Shown here piece by piece: positions 1-6,557 of a stretch of DNA of 19,367 nt; position 1 is the first letter of the stretch, and each line of letters begins with the position of its first letter. The stretch spans positions 1 through 19,367 of the forward strand of contig JBBPZY010000047.1 of the NCBI GenBank assembly GCA_038276315.1, given 5' to 3'. Source of the stretch: GCA-003244245 sp038276315 (GTDB lineage Bacteria > Actinomycetota > Actinomycetes > Mycobacteriales > Pseudonocardiaceae). Made by a program: the position numbers and the translations under genes. Under the pieces are notes generated by a model. It searched no databases, was not told the origin of the DNA, and worked only from the letters and a program-made list of their open reading frames with translations.

Positions 1-29
1 CCCCGAGCCCGAGCCTGCTCAACCCGAAA

Positions 30-135
30 CTATGCCGACACGCACAGGAGCCGCACGACGAGGAAACCCGACGTCATCACACGAGTAACACAGCCGACGT
101 TGGAGAACCTCGACATAGTCGCGGTGTCGGCATAG
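30..135. repeat. 12-bp inverted repeat pair near window start
   Basis: CTATGCCGACAC at 30-41 is the exact reverse complement of GTGTCGGCATAG at 124-135, with 82 bases between. No open frame in the interval is recognisable. The arms could be the ends of a small mobile element or an operator pair. The right arm runs directly into the palindrome at 136-167. The rest of 1-161 shows nothing I can identify. Confidence 0.45.
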
Positions 136-167
136 GTCGACCTATGTGGATATCCACATAGGTCGAC
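136..167. repeat. Perfect 32-bp palindrome with nested dyad
   Basis: The right arm ATCCACATAGGTCGAC (152-167) is the exact reverse complement of 136-151. A second 16-bp palindrome, CATAGGTCGACCTATG (131-146), overlaps the left arm, so CATAGGTCGAC also occurs as a direct repeat at 131-141 and 157-167. The last six bases of the right arm are already the V-D codons of the truncated istB, so the dyad lies exactly on the breakpoint. It could be a recombination scar, an integration target, or an operator of the toxin-antitoxin kind, but no such genes are present. Confidence 0.7.
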
Positions 168-428
168 GAAATCGGGTTCGCACCACTGGACGACACCGCC
201 GCCCAACTACTGTTCCGCCTAGTCTCCGCCGCCTACGAACGCCGCTCCCTGGCCATCGGCTCGCACTGGCCCTTCGACCAATGGGGCCGATTCCTCCCCG
301 AGCACACCACCGCCGTCAGCCTGCTCGACCGGCTCCGACACCACTGCCACCTCGTCGTCACCAGCGGCGAGTCCTACCGCATGCGCGAAGCCAAAACCAG
401 AGGAGGACAACGAGCCTCAACCCACTGA
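162..428 (+). pseudogene. istB: IS21-family IstB ATPase, C-terminal fragment
   Basis: IstB is the AAA+ helper ATPase of IS21-family transposition. This frame, without a start codon, encodes the C-terminal 88 residues. They begin with VDEIGFAPLDD, the Walker B segment of IstB, and continue through YERRSLAIGSHWPFDQWGRF and GESYRMREAK, which I recognise as the IstB C-terminus. The Walker A half is missing and a TAG stop at 159-161 lies in frame just upstream, so this is a remnant. The natural stop TGA at 426-428 is retained. No istA is present in the window. IS21 terminal repeats follow immediately, in the expected place. Confidence 0.85.
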
Positions 429-492
429 ACTACCCCAAGGGGTGGGGACTTTTTGTTGGCCACCAGCGGGGATCGCAACTTGGCCGTTGACA
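429..492 (+). mobile_element. IS21-type right terminus with repeated units
   Basis: Two 18-base units of form GGGGA-N7-TTGGCC occur at 444-461 and 468-485, with a 24-bp period. They are followed by GTTGACA, whose CA at 491-492 would be a typical IS21 end. Repeated terminal units next to the istB stop are a known IS21-family feature. The matching left end would start TGTCAACGGCC and is not in the window. The stretch 493-609 beyond it shows nothing I can identify. Confidence 0.55.
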
Positions 493-609
493 CCCCGCCG
501 CCACCACAGACGGGACACCCGGTGAGATCCCCGACCACGCTGGGGCGACCGTGGAGACGACCTGCCCGGCTCCACCGCCCAACCACAATAAAGATCAACA
601 ACAAGCTGC

Positions 610-1681
610 TTGACATCCGAGCACATGGGATGTCTCACCCTCGATTCCTACGGCAGGGTCGATGCCGAGGGGGCGGCGGTCGATCCGGATCGGTATGACT
701 ATCGGCGGGCTGCGCGGGATGCGATTCATCTTGCGGCGTTGGTGGATCGGTTCTGGCAGAACACCCGGCGCTGTGTCGGGTGGGAGGTGCAGTACTTCGG
801 CACCGTCGAAGCCCAAAAACGCGGCGCCCCGCATTTCCACGCCGCCATCCGGGGTGCGATCCCCCGGGCCGAGCTGCGGGCGATCACGGCGGCGACCTAT
901 CACCAAGTGTGGTGGCCCGCCCATGGCCGGCTCGTCTACACCGACGAGCGGCTACCGGTCTGGGACACCCGGGCGAAGGCCTTCACCGACCCCGACACCG
1001 GGACACCGCTGCCCACCTTCGATCATGCCTGCGAGGACCTGGTCGAGCCTGCGCACGTTGTCCGGTTCGGGACCCAAGTGCACGTCAAGGGCATCCTGGG
1101 CGGCACCGAAGAAGCAGGCCGCCACGTCGGCTACCTCACCAAATATTTGACGAAATCTGTAAGCCAAGCGGCCGGGCTCGGCGAGCGCACCACCGACGCC
1201 CACCGCGACCACGCCCACCGCCTCCATGCCGAACTCCGGGTCACCCCATGCTCGCCCCGGTGTCCGGTGTGGCTGCTCTACGGCATCCAACCCCACGGCG
1301 CCCCGACACTCCCTGACCCCCGGACGGTGCAGGGGCAAAGCCCACAAACCCGAACATCTCGGCATCGCCGGCCGACGAGTCCTGGTGTCCCGCAAGTGGT
1401 CGAACAAGACCCTGGACGATCACCGAGCCGAACGCGGCGAATTTGTTCGGCAACTCCTGGAACAGGTCGGGATCCAGCCGGCGCACGGCCCTGACGACGG
1501 GCCGTACCGGTGGGAACGCCCCGCACCCGCCGACCCCGACGTCCCACCCCGACCGGTGCTGCTGCTGCGCGCCGTCGCCGAACGACAGCGATGGAAAGCC
1601 GAATACACCACAGCGCAACTCGCAGCAAGCGGATCACCTCCAACCAAAAACTGTTCGGCAACTAGCGATCAAGCCGCGTGA
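610..1681 (+). pseudogene. RepSA-type replication initiator, truncated and frameshifted
   Basis: Remnant of the rolling-circle-type replication initiator of actinobacterial integrative elements (pSAM2 RepSA-like). Recognisable similarity starts at about 631 with LTLDSYGRV and continues through DRYDYRRAARDAIH, an HUH-type motif HFH (832-840) and GYLTKYLTKS with paired Tyr-x-x-Lys (1132-1155). The N-terminal part of the family protein is absent, so the TTG at 610 is only where the open frame begins. Near 1311-1319 the coding frame shifts by one base: residues up to GIQPHGAPT read in one frame and LTPGRCRGKAHKPEHLG to RRVLVSRKWSNKT in the next. An extra C in the CCC run at 1311-1313 would explain it. 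The second frame stops at 1679-1681, 14 bases before the xis start, matching the usual rep-xis order. Almost certainly non-functional. Confidence 0.85.
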
Positions 1682-1817
1682 GAGAGGGGGAAGCGATGCA
1701 GAACCACCTCAGCGTGGCGGAGACGGCCGCCTACCTGAACACATCCGAGCGATTCGTGCGGCGGCTGATCACAGAGCATCGACGGGAGGCAAGCCATCTA
1801 CCAGCGAAAATGTGCGG
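610..1817 (+). mobile_element. Decayed AICE-type integrative element abutting tRNA-Gly
   Basis: A rep remnant and an xis remnant lie in the same direction and end against the 3' end of tRNA-Gly(TCC), the sort of site used by actinobacterial integrative and conjugative elements. In pSAM2-type elements the order is rep-xis-int-att. Here the integrase and the rest of xis are missing, and only about 32 bases separate the last recognisable xis codon from the tRNA 3' end. No transfer gene and no second copy of the tRNA 3' end is visible upstream, so the other boundary is lost or lies outside the window. Confidence 0.7.
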
Positions 1818-1956
1818 AGCGGGCGACCGGGATCGAACCGGCATGGCCAGCTTGGAAGGCTGGGGCTCTACCATTGAGCTACGCCCGCATGCTCCACAGG
1901 TAGCGGAGCGGTCCCAGCGTACCCTCTGCAGACTTCTTCGCGGACGCGAGCCGTGA
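1696..1956 (+). pseudogene. xis: Excisionase (Xis) N-terminal fragment
   Basis: Small excisionase-type DNA-binding protein of an integrative element. The ATG at 1696 has a strong ribosome-binding site (AGAGAGGGGG, 1681-1690). The first 30 residues form the helix-turn-helix HLSVAETAAYLNTSERFVRRL, typical of AICE excisionases. Similarity stops at about TEHRR (1785). The frame then reads through antisense tRNA-Gly to a stop at 1954-1956, so the last roughly 56 residues are not real excisionase. Normally Xis continues with a short wing and C-terminus and then overlaps or adjoins int. Both are gone, which indicates a deletion with an endpoint between about 1785 and 1817. Confidence 0.75.
1818..1888 (-). 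tRNA. tRNA-Gly (anticodon TCC)
   Basis: On the minus strand the acceptor GCGGGCG pairs with CGCCCGC. The D-stem is GCTC/GAGC, and the anticodon stem CCAGC/GCTGG encloses loop CTTCCAA, giving anticodon TCC (plus strand 1854-1856). The T-arm loop is TTCGATC and the discriminator is T. The bases after the discriminator read CCG, so the CCA end is not fully encoded. The 3' end abuts the AICE scar; the tRNA itself looks intact. It is divergent from tRNA-Pro, an arrangement also found beside tig in mycobacteria. Confidence 0.95.
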
Positions 1957-1981
1957 CAGACGCGGGATCCGGGTGGTCGCG

Positions 1982-1987
1982 TAGGCT
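1982..1987 (+). promoter_or_regulatory. Candidate -10 element for tRNA-Pro
   Basis: TAGGCT fits the TANNNT pattern of actinobacterial SigA-type -10 boxes and lies 23 bases before the mature tRNA 5' end. I see no convincing -35 at 16-19 bases. A short hairpin, GCACT/AGTGC (1995-1999 and 2004-2008), falls in the predicted precursor leader. Confidence 0.3.
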
Positions 1988-2009
1988 CCACTCTGCACTA
2001 CTCAGTGCA

Positions 2010-2086
2010 CGGGGTGTGGCGCAGCTTGGTAGCGCACTCGCTTTGGGAGCGAGGGGCCGTGGGTTCGAATCCCGCCACCCCGACCA
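2010..2086 (+). tRNA. tRNA-Pro (anticodon TGG)
   Basis: The acceptor CGGGGTG pairs with CACCCCG. The anticodon stem CTCGC/GCGAG encloses loop TTTGGGA with anticodon TGG at 2044-2046. The T-loop is TTCGAAT, and the 3' end ACCA is fully encoded (2083-2086). It stands 162 bases before tig on the same strand. Confidence 0.96.
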
Positions 2087-2248
2087 GGTCTGAGACAGTA
2101 CTGGGATCTTGAACTCGGGCTGGCAACTGACGGCCCGATGCGGCGCCCGCAGCGGGCGGATCGGAGCCCTCGCCTTAGACTTGGACCCCACCTGCTGCCC
2201 GGCGGTTGCTGTGCCGGCGCGTTCCCATCTTTCTCCGAGGAGTAATCC

Positions 2249-3598
2249 GTGAAGAGCACCGTCGAACAACTCAGCCCGACGCGGGTGAAAATCAACGTCG
2301 AGGTGCCGTTCGACGAGCTGAAGCCGGACTTCGACCGCGCTTACCGGAAGATCGCTCAGCAGGTCAACATCCCGGGATTCCGGCCGGGCAAGGCGCCTGC
2401 CCGGATCTTGGAGCAGCGGCTGGGTCGCGGTGTGGTGCTCGAGGAGGTGGTCAGCGGGATGGTGTCGGCGAAGTACGCCGAGATTGTCCGAGCGGGCGAG
2501 GTTCATCCACTGGGCCGTCCGGAGATCGAGGTCACGAAGGTCGAGGATGGGGACCACGTCGCGTTCACAGCTGAGGTCGACGTCCGGCCGAAGATCGAGA
2601 TGCCGGCGTTCAACGAGCTTGCGGTGTCCGTCGACGACATCGCGGTGGCCGATGCGGAGGTCGACGAGCAGCTGGACGGGCTGCGTTCTCGCTTCGGTAC
2701 TCTCACCGCCGTCGAGCGTCCCGTGCAACAAGGCGACTTCGTTTCGCTCGACCTCTCGGGGACCGTCGACGGCGCGGAGGTCGCGGACTTGGCGACCACT
2801 GACCTTTCCTACGAGATTGGCTCCGGCCAGCTGATGGAGGGTATCGACGACGCGCTGGTTGGCGCCTCGCAGGGCGAAGAGCGAGCGGTCACCGCCGTTT
2901 TGGCCGCCGGAGAGCATGCCGGGCGCCAGGCGGAGGTCACGGCGAAGATCCAAGCGGTGAAAGAGCGAGAGCTACCTGCGGCCGACGACGAGTTCGCCCA
3001 GCTCGCCAGCGAATTCGATACCATCGACGAGCTGCGCGCTGACCTGCGCACGCGGCTTGGGCGGGTCAAAGCGATGCAGCAGGGCGCTCAAGCCAGAGAC
3101 AAGATACTCAAGAGCCTGATCGACTCCACCGAGGTCCCCTTGCCGGCGGCGCTCGTCGACTCTGAGTTCAAGTCGCGTAAGCACGAAGCCCTGCGCGCCT
3201 TCGAACACAATGAGGCGCGTCTCGGCAGCTGGCTGGAGCAACAGGGCCATACCGCCGAGCAGTTCGACACCGACCTGCGCGACTCGGCGCAGGAGACGGT
3301 CAAGGCGCAACTCCTGCTCGACGCGATCGCCGATTCCGAAGATGTCTCAGTCACCGACAACGACCTCAGTGAGCGCATCATGTACCAGGCGCAGCGCCAA
3401 GGTGTCAGCCCCAACGACTACGCCCTGCAGCTTCAGGAAGCTGGCGAGTTGGGCACTGTCTACGCCGACGTCCGTCGCGGCAAGGCGCTGGCCGCTGTGC
3501 TGAGTCAGGCCGCCATCACCGATGCCAGCGGAAATCCGGTAGACATCGACTCGCTGATCGACTCGACGACCCCGGGCCACGCCATGGCCGCCGGGTGA
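2249..3598 (+). CDS. tig: Trigger factor, ribosome-associated chaperone and PPIase
   Basis: Cytosolic chaperone that docks at the ribosomal exit tunnel and helps nascent chains fold. The protein has 449 residues, within the usual range. The ribosome-binding domain carries the signature GFRPGKAP at residues 43-50. An FKBP-type prolyl isomerase domain spans about 158-240 (GDFVSLDLSGTVDG, then GSGQLMEGIDDALVG), followed by the helical C-terminal chaperone domain. The start is GTG 2249, supported by CGAGGAG about 7 bases upstream, and the protein begins MKSTVEQLSPTRVKI as in relatives. TAGACT at 2176-2181 is a possible -10 box without a clear -35. The gene is followed by the clp operon after 171 bases. 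Confidence 0.97.
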   Translation: MKSTVEQLSPTRVKINVEVPFDELKPDFDRAYRKIAQQVNIPGFRPGKAPARILEQRLGRGVVLEEVVSGMVSAKYAEIVRAGEVHPLGRPEIEVTKVEDGDHVAFTAEVDVRPKIEMPAFNELAVSVDDIAVADAEVDEQLDGLRSRFGTLTAVERPVQQGDFVSLDLSGTVDGAEVADLATTDLSYEIGSGQLMEGIDDALVGASQGEERAVTAVLAAGEHAGRQAEVTAKIQAVKERELPAADDEFAQLASEFDTIDELRADLRTRLGRVKAMQQGAQARDKILKSLIDSTEVPLPAALVDSEFKSRKHEALRAFEHNEARLGSWLEQQGHTAEQFDTDLRDSAQETVKAQLLLDAIADSEDVSVTDNDLSERIMYQAQRQGVSPNDYALQLQEAGELGTVYADVRRGKALAAVLSQAAITDASGNPVDIDSLIDSTTPGHAMAAG

Positions 3599-3615
3599 TC
3601 CAGGTTGGCGATGAC

Positions 3616-3633
3616 GTAACGCTCTGAGCGAAC
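3616..3633. promoter_or_regulatory. Candidate ClgR operator upstream of clpP1
   Basis: GTAACGCTCTGAGCGAAC is a near-perfect dyad built on CGC-N5-GCG (CGC 3620-3622, GCG 3628-3630). This is the core described for ClgR, the actinobacterial activator of clp protease genes. On the reverse strand it also fits the flanking W and Y/R positions. It lies 137 bases before the clpP1 start in the tig-clpP1 gap. Assignment rests on motif and position only. Confidence 0.5.
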
Positions 3634-3769
3634 TGTGGGCGCGCCAGGGAGTAGTCGGTGCTCTCCTTCGTTAGGGTCGGCAGTGTCCACCGCGTCGGAG
3701 TTCGGATAGATCTCCCAGCCGAACCCTTACCCATCCGCAGGTGGCCTTGATGACAGAAGGCAGGCACAC

Positions 3770-4408
3770 GTGACCTCCGACCACATCGCTTCGGCCGTGC
3801 CGCTGCCGGGCGCCCCCACGATGCGGGCCGCCACGGCTGGCCTCAACCTGACGGACTCGGTGTACGAGCGGCTGCTGCGAGAGCGCATCATCGTGCTCGG
3901 GTCCCAGGTTGAGGAGAACATCGCCAACCAGATCTGCGCCCAGCTCCTGCTGCTGTCGGCGGAGGATCCCGATCAGGACATCAGGCTCTACATCAACTCG
4001 CCGGGTGGCTCGGTCACTGCAGGTATGGCCATCTACGACACGATGCACCTGATAGAACCCGACGTGGCGACCTACGCGATGGGCTTGGCCGCCTCGATGG
4101 GGCAGTTCCTGTTGTCCGCAGGCACCCGCGGCAAGCGATACGCCCTGCCGCATGCCCGGATCCTCATGCACCAGCCATCAGCGGGAGTGTCCGGCACAGC
4201 GGCGGACATCGCGATCCAGGCGGACATGCTGACCAAGCACAAGCGTGAGATGGCAGAGCTCATCGCCGAGCAGACCGGTCAGTCAGTAGAACGGATCATC
4301 GCCGACTCCGACCGTGACCGGTGGTTCACCGCGGAAGAGGCCCGCGAGTACGGCTTCGTCGACTACGTCCTGACCCGTGCCAACTCGTTGCCCGACGCGA
4401 GCCTCTGA
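3770..4408 (+). CDS. clpP1: ATP-dependent Clp protease proteolytic subunit 1
   Basis: Serine peptidase subunit of the Clp chamber, working with ClpX or ClpC1 unfoldases in cytosolic protein degradation. The protein has 212 residues. The catalytic triad is visible as Ser109 (GLAASMGQ), His134 (ILMHQP) and Asp183 (DRDRWF). The substrate-stabilising INSPGGSV lies at residues 75-82. The start is GTG 3770 with AGAAGG at 3755-3760; ATG 3821 (residue 18) is a possible later start nearer the processed N-terminus. clpP2 starts 16 bases after the stop. In actinobacteria the two ClpP paralogues form mixed ClpP1P2 tetradecamers, which the tandem arrangement supports. Confidence 0.97.
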   Translation: MTSDHIASAVPLPGAPTMRAATAGLNLTDSVYERLLRERIIVLGSQVEENIANQICAQLLLLSAEDPDQDIRLYINSPGGSVTAGMAIYDTMHLIEPDVATYAMGLAASMGQFLLSAGTRGKRYALPHARILMHQPSAGVSGTAADIAIQADMLTKHKREMAELIAEQTGQSVERIIADSDRDRWFTAEEAREYGFVDYVLTRANSLPDASL

Positions 4409-4424
4409 GCTTCGAGGAGCCCCG

Positions 4425-5096
4425 ATGAATCACCTGCCCGGAGGCGCTATGCCCCACGAACGCATGTCCCAGAATCATCTGCCCCAGTCGCGCTACGTCC
4501 TGCCCTCGTTCATCGAGCGCACCAGCTACGGGGTCAAGGAGTCCAATCCCTACAACAAGCTCTTCGAGGAGCGCATCATCTTCCTCGGCGAGCAGATCAA
4601 CAACACTTCCGCCAACGACACCATGGCGCAGTTGCTGGTGTTGGAGTCCGCGGATCCGGACCGCGACATCTGGATGTACATCAACTCACCGGGCGGGTCG
4701 TTCACCGCGATGACGGCGATCTACGACACGATGCAGTTCATCCGGCCGGAGATCCAAACGGTCTGTCTCGGCCAGGCCGCTTCGGCTGCCGCGGTGCTGC
4801 TCGCCGCAGGTACCCCGGGCAAACGGATGGCGGTCCCCAATGCGCAGATCCTCATCCACCAGCCGGCCACCGAGGGGGTGTTCGGGCAGGTCTCCGACCT
4901 CGAGATCCAGGCTGCTGAGATCCAGCGGATGCGCCGCTTGCTCGAAGCCATCCTGTCGCACCACACCGGCCAGACTGAGGAGCGTATCCGCGCCGACATC
5001 GACCGGGACAAGATCTTGACCTCCATCGAGGCCAAGGAGTACGGGATCATTGACGACATTACCCAGATCCGGAAGCTCTCCGCAGTTAGGCTCTAA
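4425..5096 (+). CDS. clpP2: ATP-dependent Clp protease proteolytic subunit 2
   Basis: Second ClpP paralogue and partner of ClpP1. The protein has 223 residues from ATG 4425, chosen because GAGGAG (4414-4419) lies 5 bases upstream; the open frame extends back to 4377 inside clpP1 without a better site. The triad is Ser120 (GQAASAAA), His145 (ILIHQP) and Asp195 (DIDRDKIL), with INSPGGSF at 86-93. A roughly 28-residue N-terminal extension precedes the conserved FIERTSYG, as is common in actinobacterial ClpP2 and usually removed by processing. It is cotranscribed with clpP1 by position. clpX follows after 165 bases. Confidence 0.97.
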   Translation: MNHLPGGAMPHERMSQNHLPQSRYVLPSFIERTSYGVKESNPYNKLFEERIIFLGEQINNTSANDTMAQLLVLESADPDRDIWMYINSPGGSFTAMTAIYDTMQFIRPEIQTVCLGQAASAAAVLLAAGTPGKRMAVPNAQILIHQPATEGVFGQVSDLEIQAAEIQRMRRLLEAILSHHTGQTEERIRADIDRDKILTSIEAKEYGIIDDITQIRKLSAVRL

Positions 5097-5261
5097 CTTT
5101 GCGTAGGACGACACGCCGAGCGAGCAGCGGAGTCGTGTCTCCCAGCCACTGTGAGGAAGGCTGATCCTCCCGCACGGTGGGGTCGGACGGGTACCGTCAA
5201 GCACACACGCAGCCAGGCGCGCTGCACATCACGCGCCGGGAAGGACGAGAGGCCAGCGCCC

Positions 5262-6533
5262 ATGGCACGGATCGGTGACGGCGGCGACCTGTTGAAGTGT
5301 TCCTTCTGCGGGAAGAGTCAGAAGCAGGTCAAGAAGCTCATCGCTGGACCCGGCGTGTACATCTGCGACGAGTGCATCGATCTGTGTAATGAGATCATCG
5401 AGGAGGAGCTCGTTGACGCCGGTGACGTCAAGCTCGACGAGCTGCCCAAGCCCAGCGAGATCCACGACTTCCTCAAGGCGTACGTCATCGGCCAAGACGA
5501 TGCCAAGCGCACGTTGTCGGTTGCTGTTTACAACCATTACAAGCGTATCCAGGCCGGCGAGAAGGGCCGCGACGACGAGATCGAACTGGCCAAGTCGAAC
5601 ATCCTGATGCTCGGCCCTACCGGGTGCGGAAAGACCTACCTGGCTCAGACCTTGGCGAAGCTGCTCAATGTGCCTTTCGCCATCGCTGACGCTACCGCGC
5701 TCACGGAGGCCGGTTACGTCGGCGAGGATGTGGAGAACATCCTCCTGAAGCTCATCCAGGCTGCCGACTACGACGTCAAGCGAGCCGAGACCGGCATCAT
5801 CTACATCGATGAGGTCGACAAGATCGCTCGCAAGTCCGAGAACCCATCGATCACCAGGGACGTCTCCGGTGAGGGCGTCCAGCAGGCCCTGCTGAAGATC
5901 TTGGAAGGCACCACCGCCAGCGTGCCGCCACAGGGCGGCCGCAAGCACCCGCACCAGGAGTTCATCCAGATCGATACGACCAACGTGCTGTTCATCGTGG
6001 CCGGTGCGTTCGCCGGCCTAGACAAGATCATCGATGATCGGATCGGCAAGCGGGGACTCGGCTTCGGCGCGGAGCTGCGGTCGAAGGCTGACATCGGCAA
6101 TTCCGACGTATTCGCCCAGGTCATGCCGGAAGACCTGATCAAGTTTGGTTTGATCCCGGAATTCATCGGTCGGCTTCCAGTGATCGCCAGCGTGACGAAT
6201 CTGGACAAGTGCTCGCTGGTGCAGATACTCACCGATCCTCGCAATGCCCTGTCGAAGCAGTACTGCAAGCTCTTCGAGATGGACGGCGTGGAACTGGAGT
6301 TCACCGGCACCGCGTTGGAGGCGATCGCCGATCAGGCCATCCTTCGGGGCACTGGCGCCCGTGGGCTGCGCGCCATCATGGAAGAGGTGCTCCTGCCGGT
6401 GATGTACGACATCCCCAGCCGCACCGATGTGGCAAAGGTGGTCATCACCGAGCAGACCGTGCGGGAAAATGTGAACCCGACAATCGTGACGCGGCAGTCC
6501 ACTCGGCGCGAACGTCGCGAGAAGTCGGCCTAA
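5262..6533 (+). CDS. clpX: ATP-dependent Clp protease ATP-binding subunit ClpX
   Basis: AAA+ unfoldase that recognises tagged substrates and feeds them to ClpP. The protein has 423 residues from ATG 5262, preceded by GAGAGG at 5247-5252. The frame stays open back to 5151, but the upstream part has no ClpX similarity. The N-terminal zinc-binding domain has Cys13, Cys16, Cys35 and Cys38. Walker A GPTGCGKT is at 118-125, pore-1 loop GYVG at 151-154, Walker B IIYIDE at 179-184 and pore-2 RKH at 227-229. The ClpP-docking loop reads LGF (266-268), where E. coli has IGF. All key residues are present. Confidence 0.98.
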   Translation: MARIGDGGDLLKCSFCGKSQKQVKKLIAGPGVYICDECIDLCNEIIEEELVDAGDVKLDELPKPSEIHDFLKAYVIGQDDAKRTLSVAVYNHYKRIQAGEKGRDDEIELAKSNILMLGPTGCGKTYLAQTLAKLLNVPFAIADATALTEAGYVGEDVENILLKLIQAADYDVKRAETGIIYIDEVDKIARKSENPSITRDVSGEGVQQALLKILEGTTASVPPQGGRKHPHQEFIQIDTTNVLFIVAGAFAGLDKIIDDRIGKRGLGFGAELRSKADIGNSDVFAQVMPEDLIKFGLIPEFIGRLPVIASVTNLDKCSLVQILTDPRNALSKQYCKLFEMDGVELEFTGTALEAIADQAILRGTGARGLRAIMEEVLLPVMYDIPSRTDVAKVVITEQTVRENVNPTIVTRQSTRRERREKSA

Positions 6534-6557
6534 GCGCCCTTCGGGACACTTCGAGCC

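Noticed and set aside
146..490. 114-residue plus-strand open frame over the istB remnant
   Set aside because: The proline/arginine-rich product is a shifted reading of the real IstB frame at 162-428.
1311..1319. Programmed frameshifting in rep
   Set aside because: There is no typical slippery heptamer with a downstream structure, the gene is also N-truncated, and the family encodes one continuous protein. Decay is simpler.
1868..2953. 361-residue minus-strand open frame across tRNA-Pro and tig
   Set aside because: It runs antisense to both a tRNA and a clear trigger factor gene, and its sequence has no recognisable family. It is a high-GC shadow frame.
4377..4424. Earlier ATG start for clpP2 inside clpP1
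   Set aside because: It lacks a ribosome-binding site and adds non-conserved residues, whereas ATG 4425 has GAGGAG at good spacing.
5102..5145. Possible hairpin between clpP2 and clpX (GACACG with CGTGTC)
   Set aside because: Only six contiguous pairs with weak flanks and no T-run. Not enough to call a terminator or regulator.
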